Shown piece after piece: positions 25,268-33,386 of a DNA stretch of 64,000 nt. Source of the stretch: Caldilineaceae bacterium (GTDB taxonomy: Bacteria > Chloroflexota > Anaerolineae > Caldilineales > Caldilineaceae). Under the pieces are notes generated by a model that was not told where the DNA came from, did not search any database, and saw only the letters and a list, made by a program, of their open reading frames with translations. The translations under genes were made by a program, and so were the position numbers. The stretch lies in the NCBI GenBank assembly GCA_022842065.1, contig JALHQH010000023.1, positions 76,798 through 140,797 of the forward strand. Direction: 5' to 3'. Numbering within the stretch: position 1 is the stretch's first letter; the number at the start of each line of letters is the position of its first letter.

Positions 25268-27466
25268 ATGGCCGAGTCAAAATCCAAATTGTCCCGCCGC
25301 AGTGTCATGCAGGGGATGGGCCTTTCCGCTGGGGCCGTTGGTCTAAATTTGCCCAGCCTCCTCCAACGGGAAGCGGGGCAGCCGATGAAACAGGCCGCTC
25401 CCCCAGCTGCGGCCCCTAATGCCCAAACCGATCCTACCGGTGCTAACACCGTCGCCAGTGTCGCTGATGGCGAATTCCTCACCACCAATCAGGGCGTGCG
25501 CGTCAATGACAACCAGAACACCTTGCGCGCCGGTGAGCGCGGCCCCAGTCTGCTGGAAGATTTTCACTTCCGCGAAAAGATGACCCAATTTGACCATGAA
25601 CGCATTCCCGAACGGGTGGTACATGCGCGTGGGGTAGGGGCACACGGGGTCTTTCAGGTCTATGATGATACGCTGGCCCAATATACCACGGCGCGCGTCC
25701 TCACTGATCCTACCCTCGAAACGCCGGTCTTTGTCCGCTTTTCGACAGTCAACGGTTCGCGCGGATCAAGTGATCTGGCGCGCGATGCCCGCGGCTTTGC
25801 CACCAAGTTCTACACCGTCGAAGGCAACTGGGATCTGGTCGGCAACAACATCCCCGTCTTCTTTATTCAGGATGCGATTAAGTTCCCGGACTTGGTCCAT
25901 GCCTTCAAACCCCAACCGCACCATGAGATTCCCCAAGCCTCGACGGCACATGACAACTTCTGGGACTTTATTTCGCTAACGCCCGAATCGATGCACATGA
26001 TCATGTGGATTATGTCCGACCGCGCGATCCCACGCAGTTTACGCATGATCCAGGGTTTTGGCGTCCACACCTTCCGCCTGATCAACGCCGAGGGTCAGTC
26101 CACCTTTGTCAAATTTCACTGGACGCCGGTCCTTGGCGTTCACTCGGTGCTCTGGGACGAAGCGCAGCAGATCAGCGGTAAAGATCCAGATTTCCACCGC
26201 CGCGATCTGTGGGATGCGATTGCAGCCGGGAACTACCCGGAATATGAGTTGGGCGTGCAACTGGTAGCGGAAGCCGATGAGCTGAATTTTGATTTCGATC
26301 TGCTCGACGCCACGAAGCTCATCCCCGAAGATCTGGTGCCGGTGCAGCCGATTGGCAAGCTGACCTTGAACCGCAACCCCGACAATTTTTTTGTCGAAAC
26401 CGAACAGGTCGCCTTTCATACTGGCCATGTGGTACCTGGGATTGACTTTAGTAATGATCCCTTGCTGCAAGGGCGCAACTTCTCCTATCTGGATACCCAG
26501 TTGAATCGCTTTAGTGGGCCTAATTTCCACCAAATTCCGATCAACCAGCCCAAGGCCCCGATCAACAACTTTCAGCAAGACGGCTTTATGCGCTATGCCA
26601 ACCGACCGGGCAAGATTAACTATGAGCCTAACTCGTTGGGCGGCAACGCCAGAGAAGCCACGGCGGAAGAAGGGGGCTTTGTTAGCCATCCAACCTCTAC
26701 AGCAGGGGTCAAAGCGCGCGTGCGTAGTGAGAGTTTTGGTGATCACTTTACCCAGGCCACCCTCTTCTACAACAGCATGTCGGACCCGGAAAAGCTGCAC
26801 ATCACCCAGGCCCTGCAATTTGAGCTGGGCAAAGTGATGGTTAAAGAGGTGCAACAGCGTATGGTCGATCTGCTGGCCAATGTGGATACCGACCTGGCAA
26901 CCACTGTAGCCACTTATCTGGGGCTCACCCCCGCCGCCGGCAAGGTTAACGCCAATGCTGGTGTCGCTCAGGGTTTGAGTCAGTTGGAATATGTGCCCGG
27001 CACCCCGCTGGGGCGCAAGGTTGCCATCCTCGCCGCCGATGGGGTGAATGGGGCCGAGGTTACGCAGCTGCAGAGTGCCTTGCAAGAAGCTGGTGTCGCG
27101 GTTGAGATCGTTGCCCCCCATCTGGGTACGATTCAAAGTGCCGAGGGCGAGGCACTACCAGTCAGCCAGAGTCTGCTGACGACCGCCTCCGTTTTGTACG
27201 ATGCCGTCTATGTCCCTGGTGGGGCCGACAGTGTCAATGCGTTGCAGGGCAGCGGCGCGGCCCTTCACTTTATCCAGGAAGCCTTCAAACATTACAAACC
27301 GGTTGCCGCCAGCAGCGAAGGGGCCGACTTCTTCCAGGCCGCGGGGATTAGCGATGAACCGGGTGTGGTGACAGGAGATGACGGGGGCATGGCCAATACG
27401 TTCTTAGAGGCAATCGGCCAGCATCGTTTCTGGGCACGCCAGGTGCCGGCCACTATGTCGGTATAG
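25268..27466 (+). CDS. katE: Large-subunit (clade II) catalase, Tat-targeted
   Basis: A 732-residue heme catalase disproportionating hydrogen peroxide to water and oxygen. Visible: essential His119 in R-V-V-H-A-R-G, the segment R-F-S-T-V-N-G-S-R-G-S-S-D (157-169), Asn193 in L-V-G-N-N-I-P-V-F-F-I, and the heme-ligand Tyr407 in F-S-Y-L-D-T-Q. Residues about 582-732 form the DJ-1/glutaminase-like C-terminal domain of KatE-type enzymes (VAILAADGVNGAEVTQLQ). The N-terminus K-L-S-R-R-S-V-M-Q-G followed by a hydrophobic stretch is a twin-arginine signal, so export is predicted, which is unusual for KatE. AGAAGGA lies eight bases before the ATG. Confidence 0.95.
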   Translation: MAESKSKLSRRSVMQGMGLSAGAVGLNLPSLLQREAGQPMKQAAPPAAAPNAQTDPTGANTVASVADGEFLTTNQGVRVNDNQNTLRAGERGPSLLEDFHFREKMTQFDHERIPERVVHARGVGAHGVFQVYDDTLAQYTTARVLTDPTLETPVFVRFSTVNGSRGSSDLARDARGFATKFYTVEGNWDLVGNNIPVFFIQDAIKFPDLVHAFKPQPHHEIPQASTAHDNFWDFISLTPESMHMIMWIMSDRAIPRSLRMIQGFGVHTFRLINAEGQSTFVKFHWTPVLGVHSVLWDEAQQISGKDPDFHRRDLWDAIAAGNYPEYELGVQLVAEADELNFDFDLLDATKLIPEDLVPVQPIGKLTLNRNPDNFFVETEQVAFHTGHVVPGIDFSNDPLLQGRNFSYLDTQLNRFSGPNFHQIPINQPKAPINNFQQDGFMRYANRPGKINYEPNSLGGNAREATAEEGGFVSHPTSTAGVKARVRSESFGDHFTQATLFYNSMSDPEKLHITQALQFELGKVMVKEVQQRMVDLLANVDTDLATTVATYLGLTPAAGKVNANAGVAQGLSQLEYVPGTPLGRKVAILAADGVNGAEVTQLQSALQEAGVAVEIVAPHLGTIQSAEGEALPVSQSLLTTASVLYDAVYVPGGADSVNALQGSGAALHFIQEAFKHYKPVAASSEGADFFQAAGISDEPGVVTGDDGGMANTFLEAIGQHRFWARQVPATMSV

Positions 27467-27550
27467 GTAATCCCAGCTGCGCAGTCGCGTGGTCGTGTTG
27501 TCCAGACCACGCGACCAAACGACAATTTTTAGGGCAGAACGGAGGTGACA

Positions 27551-28042
27551 ATGGTCACTGTCATCAATGAATTGTTAGGGCTAGACGCCGACGAATTAAA
27601 TGTAATGCAGATGGCAGCCAGGGCGGTTGTCGTCTATGTGACGGCGCTGCTCATGCTCCGGTTGGGCGAAAAACGCTTTCTGGGCAAGAACACTGCATTT
27701 GATGTGATTCTGGGCATTATCCTTGGCTCAGTCGTGAGCCGGGCCATCACTGGTTCCACTGCCTTTTTCCCGACCTTGGGGGCTGGCTTGGTGTTAATCC
27801 TCCTCCATTGGCTATTTGCCGTGCTTGCCTTCCATTCGGACTGGTTTGGCACCTGGATCAAAGGCAATGCTCGCCTCTTAGTCAAAGATGGCCAGATTGA
27901 TTGGACGGCTATGCGCAAGAGTAGTATTAGCGAAAAAGATTTGATAAGCGCACTCCGCAGCCAAGCCAACATCAGTACCTTGGATGAAGTGCAAGAAGCA
28001 CGCCTGGAACGTAGTGGCGACATTAGCGTGCTCAAAGCATAG
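27551..28042 (+). CDS. DUF421 (YetF-like) membrane protein
   Basis: A 163-residue membrane protein with three membrane segments at residues about 18-95, followed by a short cytoplasmic domain. Family pattern: R-A-V-V-V-Y-V-T-A-L-L-M-L-R-L-G-E-K-R, then F-D-V-I-L-G-I-I-L-G-S-V-V-S-R-A-I-T-G, and K-D-L-I-S-A-L-R-S-Q in the cytoplasmic part. The last is the usual DUF421 C-terminal sheet. Function is unknown. The start ATG 27551 sits five bases after GGAGG; the upstream GTG at 27545 overlaps the ribosome site and is rejected. It lies 84 bp after katE and may share its transcript. Confidence 0.8.
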   Translation: MVTVINELLGLDADELNVMQMAARAVVVYVTALLMLRLGEKRFLGKNTAFDVILGIILGSVVSRAITGSTAFFPTLGAGLVLILLHWLFAVLAFHSDWFGTWIKGNARLLVKDGQIDWTAMRKSSISEKDLISALRSQANISTLDEVQEARLERSGDISVLKA

Positions 28043-28201
28043 AACGATTCAACATCGGCGCGGCACACAACTCCCTCCGGATCCGGCCCTCCCGTTAGCC
28101 TGCCGCTTGGTCAGGGGGCACTCCTTCAACCGCGGCCAAATAAGGCGAAGCGGCGTTTATACAGCAGCAAAAACGTCACTGTGTCTTCAGAACAACGTAT
28201 A

Positions 28202-28263
28202 ATCAGTAGACCGCAGTGTAGTCTGTATCTGAGGATGCAAACTATACGTTGCGGTCTACTGAT
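28202..28263. promoter_or_regulatory. Inverted repeat before the TPP enzyme gene
   Basis: ATCAGTAGACCGCA (28202-28215) and TGCGGTCTACTGAT (28250-28263) are perfect 14-bp arms with a 34-base spacer. ACGTAT/ATACGT sequences near both arms extend the symmetry. It ends about 20 bp before the ATG at 28285, so it would form a hairpin in the leader; operator or leader regulation is possible but not shown. Confidence 0.4.
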
Positions 28264-28284
28264 AATAGAAAAGAGAGAAAATCC

Positions 28285-30033
28285 ATGACAACCACAGCCG
28301 ATATTCTGGTCGAAACGCTAATCGACTGGGGCGTCGAAATGATCTTTGGCCTGCCCGGCGATGGCATCAACGGCATTATGGAAGCCCTACGCACCCGCCA
28401 AGAACAGATTCGGTTTATCCAAGTGCGCCATGAAGAATCTGCCGCCTTTATGGCCTGCGCTTATGCCAAATACACCGGCAAGTTGGGCGTCTGTCTCGCC
28501 ACCTCGGGTCCCGGCGGTATTCACCTGCTCAACGGGCTCTATGACGCCAAACTCGACGGGCAGCCGGTCCTGGCGATCACCGGCATGGCCTACCATGATC
28601 TGATCCACACTTTTACCCAGCAGGATGTGGAGTTGGACAAACTCTTTATGGATGTCGCTGTCTACAACAACCGGATCATGGGGGCAGCCCATGTTGAGAA
28701 TGTGACTAATCTGGCCTGCCGTACGGCGCTCATGTACCGCAGCGTGGCTCACATCACCATTCCCACCGATATCCAAGATCAGCCGTTGGGCAAGGATGAA
28801 CGGTCGGTGCGCAATGTGCGGCATAACGCCGTCTCTTTTGCACGCAGCGCCGGTCTGCCGGCACAATCTGCCCTACACCAAGCGGCTGAAATCCTGAATG
28901 GCGGCGAAAAGATTGCGTTGCTAGTCGGCGCGGGCGCATTGGGTGCCGGCGATGAAGTCGAGCGCATAGCTGACTTACTTGGTGCACCGATTATCAAGGC
29001 ATTGCTGGGTAAAGCTGCGGTACCCGATGACAGTCCCTTTACCACCGGTGGCATTGGTCTGCTGGGCACTGCGCCCTCCGAAGATGCGCTGCAAGCGTGC
29101 GATACGCTCTTTATGATCGGCACTTCATTCCCCTACCTGGAATTCTACCCGAAAAACGGCCAGGCCAAAACAATCCAGCTTGACATCGACCCCATGCGGA
29201 TCGGGCTACGTTATCCGATTGATGTGGGGCTGGTCGGTGATAGTCGTGAAACGCTGCAACATTTAATTCCTCTGCTGAAACGCCAGGAAAAGCGCACTTT
29301 CCTGGAAAAAGCCCAGGCCGGCATGCAGGAATGGTGGCAGTTGATGGAAGAGCGAGGCACGCGGCAAGATCTGCCGATGAAGCCACAGGTCGTCGCCTGG
29401 GAATTGGGTAAACGGCTGCGCAGTGATGCGATTGTCTCCTGTGACAGCGGCACCAACACGACCTGGTGGGCGCGCCAGATCCCAGTCAAACGCGGGCAAC
29501 TGCATTCCGTCTCCGGCAACCTGGCGAGCATGGCGAATGCCATGCCCTATGCAATTGCCGCCCAACTCGCCTATCCCGAGCGCCAGTCGATTGCCTTTAT
29601 GGGGGATGGGGCCTTTGCCATGTTGATGGCTGATCTGGTCACCGCCGTTAGGTACAACCTGCCGATCAAGATCTTTATTGTCAAGAACAATACCCTGGGG
29701 CAGATCAAGTGGGAGCAAATGGTCTTTCTGGGCAACCCTGAATATGGCTGTGACCTGACCGACATCGACTTTGCTACCTTTGCGCACGCCTGTGGCGCGA
29801 CCGGTTTTACGATTGATGATCCAGCCACCTGTGGCGAAATTGTTGAGCGGGCGCTCAACACGCCAGGGCCGGTGGTCGTCCAAGCCGTGGTCGATCCCCA
29901 TGAACCACCGATGCCCGCCAAGATCAAACCGCAGCAGGCACTCAAATTTGCCGAATCACTGGCCAAAGGGCAACCCAACCGCATGCAGATTGCCGGCACC
30001 GTCTTCGCCGATCGGGTACGTGAGTTGATTTAA
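28285..30033 (+). CDS. Thiamine-diphosphate enzyme, PoxB/YdaP-type pyruvate oxidase
   Basis: A 582-residue TPP-dependent enzyme of the pyruvate oxidase/pyruvate:quinone dehydrogenase branch, near YdaP. The N-terminal PYR domain has I-F-G-L-P-G-D-G and the TPP-activating Glu50 in V-R-H-E-E-S-A. The middle domain is a Rossmann-like fold. The PP domain has the TPP/Mg motif M-G-D-G-A-F (440-445) through to K-N-N. The C-terminus ends V-F-A-D-R-V-R-E-L-I with no long amphipathic lipid-binding helix of the E. coli PoxB type, so quinone use is uncertain. The ATG at 28285 follows AGAAAAGAGAG; an upstream TTG frame is ignored. An IS element begins four bases after the stop. Confidence 0.88.
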   Translation: MTTTADILVETLIDWGVEMIFGLPGDGINGIMEALRTRQEQIRFIQVRHEESAAFMACAYAKYTGKLGVCLATSGPGGIHLLNGLYDAKLDGQPVLAITGMAYHDLIHTFTQQDVELDKLFMDVAVYNNRIMGAAHVENVTNLACRTALMYRSVAHITIPTDIQDQPLGKDERSVRNVRHNAVSFARSAGLPAQSALHQAAEILNGGEKIALLVGAGALGAGDEVERIADLLGAPIIKALLGKAAVPDDSPFTTGGIGLLGTAPSEDALQACDTLFMIGTSFPYLEFYPKNGQAKTIQLDIDPMRIGLRYPIDVGLVGDSRETLQHLIPLLKRQEKRTFLEKAQAGMQEWWQLMEERGTRQDLPMKPQVVAWELGKRLRSDAIVSCDSGTNTTWWARQIPVKRGQLHSVSGNLASMANAMPYAIAAQLAYPERQSIAFMGDGAFAMLMADLVTAVRYNLPIKIFIVKNNTLGQIKWEQMVFLGNPEYGCDLTDIDFATFAHACGATGFTIDDPATCGEIVERALNTPGPVVVQAVVDPHEPPMPAKIKPQQALKFAESLAKGQPNRMQIAGTVFADRVRELI

Positions 30034-30037
30034 GCTG

Positions 30038-31093
30038 TGGCTCAATCTGGATTGCAAGGATCAAGGGGGATGCGAATTTTAAGATAAAAGGTTCAGTGAG
30101 TACCCTATAAGTCGACCAAGACAAAGAAGGGAGTCACTGAACCATGCTAATAAAGATACAAGAACTGATCGACGATGCCAAATGCGATGAAACGATTCGC
30201 ACATTAAGATGGCCAAAAGGCGTCCATTGCCCGCACTGCGGCTTTCACTGGGTCACGAAACGGGGCTTTCACACGAATCAACCGAGCCGCCAGCTACCGC
30301 TGCCACAGTTGCGAGCAGCAGTTTGATGACTTGACCGGGACACCGTTGGCAGGTCACCGTCAGCCAGTGAAAGTCTGGATCATGTGTCTCTACTTCATGG
30401 GCTTGAACCTGTCGAATCAGCAGATTGCCCAGGAACTAGCGTTGAATCAGGCAGATGTCCACGAGATGACTACCTTTCTGCGCCAAGCGCTTCATGCGCA
30501 ACGGCAAGCACCGGTACTCGAGGGGGAGGTCGAGTTTGATGAGGTGTATATTGTGGCTGGGCACAAAGGACAACCGGCCGCCGTTCAGGCCGCAGGGCGC
30601 ACCGGTCGGCGAAACCGACTGAAAGCCAAACGTGGGCGCGGTACCCTGGAAACCGAGAAACCACCCGTCTTGGGCATGATTCAGCGCAGCGGCCAACTCA
30701 TTATCGAAATGCTGCCTAATGTCCAGCAGCAAACCATTCAGCCGCTGATTCAAACACATGTCCAAGCCGGCACCTTGATCTATACTGATGAGTACAATAT
30801 CTACGGGCGGCTGGCGGCATGGGGCTTTGCGCATAAAACGGTTAACCATTCGCTCCGCGAGTTTGCCCGTGACGAGGATGGTGACGGCTTTCATGAGGTA
30901 CATACCAACACCATTGAAGGCATTTGGTCGCTCCTCCGGTCCTGGCTACGTCCCCATCGCGGGATTTCTCAGGAGAAGCTCCCCCTGTATCTGGCTTTCT
31001 TTGAGTTCGTTCACAATGTCCGTCGATGCGGTAAGGCTTTATTGCCTTCCCTTTTATCTGTTCTCGTCGCTCCTTGCAATCCAAATTGAGCCA
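30038..31093 (+). mobile_element. IS1595-like insertion sequence
   Basis: Terminal inverted repeats are visible: 30039-30060 begins GGCTCAATCTGGATTGCA and 31071-31092 is its inverted copy with one mismatch in 22; one further base pairs at each end. Between them lies an ISXO2/IS1595-type transposase split by a frameshift. No 8-bp target duplication is seen (flanks TTAAGCTG and AAATAATT differ). The left end lies four bases after the stop of the TPP enzyme and the right end abuts a promoter-like repeat. Confidence 0.8.
30144..31089 (+). pseudogene. IS1595-family transposase with frameshift
   Basis: Frame 1 (30144-30326) encodes the N-terminal zinc ribbon C-P-H-C-G-F-H-W-V-T-K-R-G. It stops soon after N-Q-P-S-R-Q. 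The second half of the ribbon, Y-R-C-H-S-C-E-Q-Q-F-D-D-L-T-G-T-P-L-A, continues in the +1 frame and runs to 31089 through the ISXO2-type DDE domain (E-V-E-F-D-E-V-Y-I, Y-T-D-E-Y-N-I-Y, N-T-I-E-G-I-W-S). IS1595 transposases are normally a single frame and no slippery heptamer is evident at the junction (near 30280), so an inactivating indel is more likely than programmed frameshifting. Confidence 0.7.
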
Positions 31094-31151
31094 AAATAAT
31101 TGTAGTTTCTGGCAATTGGGCGATTTGTCAATACCCAATTGCCGTTATAAT
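31094..31151 (+). promoter_or_regulatory. Promoter-like repeat, copy next to the IS
   Basis: The sequence AAATAATTGTAGTTTCTGG begins at the IS right end; the copy at 33054 shares 24 of 26 bases. It contains TTGTCA (31125-31130) and TATAAT (31146-31151) with a short 15-base spacer. CAATTGGG (31113-31120) and CCCAATTG (31134-31141) form a perfect inverted repeat around the -35. No gene or stable RNA fold follows in the next 60 bases, so this copy may be decayed. Confidence 0.45.
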
Positions 31152-31213
31152 CAGTTCACAGGCACACTGTCTGCGACCCAACGCCCTAAAAGCACTCAGA
31201 TGAACACGAATAT

Positions 31214-32572
31214 TCAATTGACCGCTATAACTTCTTTTGCCGCACGCACACCAGAAAGATAGGCACCATGGACAGTGCTGGCATAGTGCCGTTCGGTCGC
31301 CTCGCCGGCAAAAAAGAGCTTGCCGGCCAGGCTTGCCCCCAGTTGATCACGCATTTGGGGCAGGGTGCCGACCGCATTGAAGGAATAAGAGCCACAGGCA
31401 AAGGGATCGGCGCCCCAGCGGGTCAGTTGATAAGCCAACGGGTCGGGGATGGTCGCGCCAAAGAGGTGACGCAGCGTTTTCATCGCACTGTCGACAATCG
31501 CCTGATCAGTCCAGCCCTCAATCGCCAACCCTTGGTCGGCGGCGTTAAAGCCGAGCAGGATCGGTAACTCGGCCACGCGCATAAAGCTGACCCACTCGGT
31601 CCACTCGCCGCGCTTGGCAGGGATCTGCTCTAGCCAATCGACATCGGTCGGCCAGAAGGCGTGGGGAAAACGCAAATAACATTTGTTGAGTATCCCCATC
31701 CCCAACGTCTTGATCGCCTTACGTTTGGCTGCGGGCAGGTCGGGCGCAAATTTCACCGTTCCCGCTTTGAGCACCCCCAGCGGCAAGGTGACAATCACGC
31801 GGTCCGCGGTATAAACGGCCTTGGTAGTCGTGACCTTGACTTGATTTGCCGACCAATCAATCGTGCGGACAGCCTCACTCAAGGTAATGGCCAAGCTGCG
31901 CGCCAAATAGCGGATGAGCACCCCATAGCCGTCGAGAAAGAGCGCATCATCGCCACCAAAAAACTTACCATCATCAAACCAATGGGTCGATAAGACCTTC
32001 GTACTCCCGCCGTACTCCTGTTCAATCGTACTATTTAAAAGAAAGTCAACCAACTGTCGCTCAGCAGTAGTGAGATCAGCCCAATCAAGGGCATCCTCAA
32101 CCGCGGTCTGGATCGATTGGTCATCATCCTGATCCTGTGCCCGTAGGATCGCTTTTTCCAGCCGCGCTTGCCACTCTGCCAGCTGCCGCTGCGCCTTCGG
32201 TGTCAGCAGCTGCCCACCCGGCCCATAGATGAGCGAGCGATCATAGCTGGTTGATGCCGTGCGCGCCTTGGCCGCAGTCGCCAACTTGGTCAGCGGATTG
32301 CCCTTGACGCCGTGAATCCAGCTTGCCCCTAGATCAAGTGGCGCATCCGGCCATTGGTCGCTGGTCCAGACGCGGCCACCGATCCGGTCGCGCCCTTCAA
32401 GGATCAATACCTCGTGGCCTTGTTTCACGAGTTCCTGGGCCGCAGCCAGCCCAGCCATCCCCGCCCCGATCACAATCACCTTTTTTTGGGCTGCTGCCGC
32501 CATGGTGTTGGTCCTCGTCATTGCGCCGGCCAGCACTAGGCTGGCCAGGTGTAAGAAATTACGCCGTTGCAT
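31214..32572 (-). CDS. Flavin-containing amine oxidase, secreted type
   Basis: A 452-residue FAD-dependent amine oxidase (monoamine/polyamine oxidase fold). Visible: dinucleotide motif G-A-G-M-A-G-L at 36-42 with Glu59 ending the second strand, G-G-R-V-W-T, L-D-L-G-A-S-W-I-H-G, and the C-terminal flavin motif L-F-F-A-G-E-A-T-E-R-H-Y-A-S-T-V-H-G-A. The N-terminus M-Q-R-R-N-F-L-H-L-A-S-L-V-L-A-G-A has twin arginines and a short hydrophobic run, consistent with Tat export of a folded flavoprotein. The ATG follows CGAGGAGAACC. Substrate cannot be set from sequence; polyamines are a guess from family. Confidence 0.85.
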   Translation of the reverse strand: MQRRNFLHLASLVLAGAMTRTNTMAAAAQKKVIVIGAGMAGLAAAQELVKQGHEVLILEGRDRIGGRVWTSDQWPDAPLDLGASWIHGVKGNPLTKLATAAKARTASTSYDRSLIYGPGGQLLTPKAQRQLAEWQARLEKAILRAQDQDDDQSIQTAVEDALDWADLTTAERQLVDFLLNSTIEQEYGGSTKVLSTHWFDDGKFFGGDDALFLDGYGVLIRYLARSLAITLSEAVRTIDWSANQVKVTTTKAVYTADRVIVTLPLGVLKAGTVKFAPDLPAAKRKAIKTLGMGILNKCYLRFPHAFWPTDVDWLEQIPAKRGEWTEWVSFMRVAELPILLGFNAADQGLAIEGWTDQAIVDSAMKTLRHLFGATIPDPLAYQLTRWGADPFACGSYSFNAVGTLPQMRDQLGASLAGKLFFAGEATERHYASTVHGAYLSGVRAAKEVIAVN

Positions 32573-32884
32573 GGTTCTCCTCGGGCTGAGTTGCTGTTGT
32601 GGAATGATAACGCAGGAAGCTTACGCATTAGCCACGAAGAGGGCTATCTTGGCAAATACAAATGCCTCATCCGCAAAATTGTCAACCGACCGCAGCAGCA
32701 CATAAATTCTACTACTATCCTACAATCTCGTAAGCATTTTCGCATCAGCAGCATAGCCAACCCTTACGATTTTGTCAATCTTCGCAGTAAAGCGCCAATG
32801 CATCACCAACAATCTTGCTGTTTTATTAAAGTCTTTACCGCTGCCGGCAGCTAGGGCGGGAGCAAGACGAGTGGTTGGCGGCGG

Positions 32885-33037
32885 GTGGTCGAAACGGCGA
32901 TCAAAAATCTGAGCACGATTCTAATCGACAACAAGCCCATTACACTTGAGAAGATCTGGCAGAAGATATTGCTGGCAAGGCTGGGCCACGGCATGACCGC
33001 CCTCGTCTTCGCCAACAGCATGTGCGAGTTGATCTAA
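32885..33037 (+). pseudogene. Possible C-terminal remnant of a PoxB-like gene
   Basis: An open stretch ending V-F-A-N-S-M-C-E-L-I-stop resembles the end of the TPP enzyme (V-F-A-D-R-V-R-E-L-I-stop), and the sequence before it shares a K-P-x-x-x-x-K pattern. Both are followed by the same promoter-like repeat (31094 and 33054), suggesting a duplicated locus of which only the tail remains here. Identity is low and the match was made by eye, so this is tentative. Confidence 0.35.
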
Positions 33038-33083
33038 GGGCATGCCAAACATTAAAATAATTGTACTTTCTGGAAATTGGCTC

Positions 33084-33112
33084 TTGACAAACCGCCTAAT
33101 TTTTTCTATAAT
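33084..33112 (+). promoter_or_regulatory. Consensus sigma-70-type promoter
   Basis: TTGACA (33084-33089), a 17-base spacer and TATAAT (33107-33112) match the bacterial housekeeping consensus at all 12 positions. The upstream part (from 33054) repeats the element at 31094. The next transcribed unit is the 62-base hairpin RNA starting about eight bases downstream. Confidence 0.75.
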
Positions 33113-33120
33113 CAAACCAA

Positions 33121-33182
33121 GTTCAGATATTTGCAGTGCGGCTTAGCCGCTTCGGGGGAACTGTAAATGTCTGAACTTTTTT
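33121..33182 (+). ncRNA. Predicted 62-nt hairpin small RNA
   Basis: The arms 33121-33137 (GUUCAGAUAUUUGCAGU) and 33160-33176 pair over all 17 positions, 15 Watson-Crick and two G-U. Inside lies a 5-bp hairpin GCGGC-UUA-GCCGC (33138-33150) and a single-stranded UUCGGGGGA (33151-33159). Six U follow at once (33177-33182), an intrinsic terminator. With the perfect promoter at 33084-33112 this makes a minimal promoter-to-terminator unit with no open frame. No match to a known RNA family is recognised. The alternative is a leaderless terminator relic. Confidence 0.6.
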
Positions 33183-33198
33183 ATTTCCTGTCATCAGC

Positions 33199-33231
33199 AA
33201 AGCCCGCCGGCGCGACACGCCGGCGGGCTTT
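33199..33231. terminator. Strong GC hairpin
   Basis: AAAGCCCGCCGGC (33199-33211) pairs with GCCGGCGGGCTTT (33219-33231); a G-C pair adds one more step, leaving a 5-base loop. With AAA before and TTTG after, it can serve as a bidirectional terminator, backing up the small RNA's own stop. Confidence 0.65.
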
Positions 33232-33245
33232 GTTTATGGTTTACC

Positions 33246-33297
33246 TAAGGTCAATGCGAAGGGTCAGGGCATGCCCTGACCCTTCGCATTGACCTTA
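33246..33297. repeat. Perfect 52-bp palindrome without spacer
   Basis: Bases 33246-33297 equal their own reverse complement over the full 52 bp, centred on GGGCATGCCC. It could extrude as a cruciform or act as a long RNA hairpin. The 38-bp palindrome at 41882 shares the GGCATGCC centre. Confidence 0.9.
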
Positions 33298-33329
33298 TAG
33301 ATCCCACAAATAGAGTGGACACCAATTGG

Positions 33330-33352
33330 CCTGCGCATCCCCTGATGCGCAG
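33330..33352. repeat. GCGCATC-CCCT-GATGCGC hairpin repeat
   Basis: CTGCGCATC and GATGCGCAG flank CCCT; a close copy (GTGCGCATCCCCTGATGCGC) lies at 61647 and a variant with CTGCATC arms at 61622. This marks a dispersed repeat family. Confidence 0.6.
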
Positions 33353-33386
33353 TACACGATCATGTCACGTTTAGTTGCGCTGTCTA

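Noticed and set aside
26039..27136. A 365-residue open frame antisense to katE
   Set aside because: Lies wholly inside a clear catalase gene; composition and lack of motifs mark it as a shadow.
30270..30331. Programmed frameshift in the IS transposase
   Set aside because: No slippery run or downstream structure is evident, and IS1595 transposases are normally one frame.
33121..33182. The hairpin as a tRNA, 6S RNA or retron msr-msd
   Set aside because: Too short and single-stemmed for 6S, no tRNA cloverleaf or CCA, and no reverse transcriptase gene is nearby.
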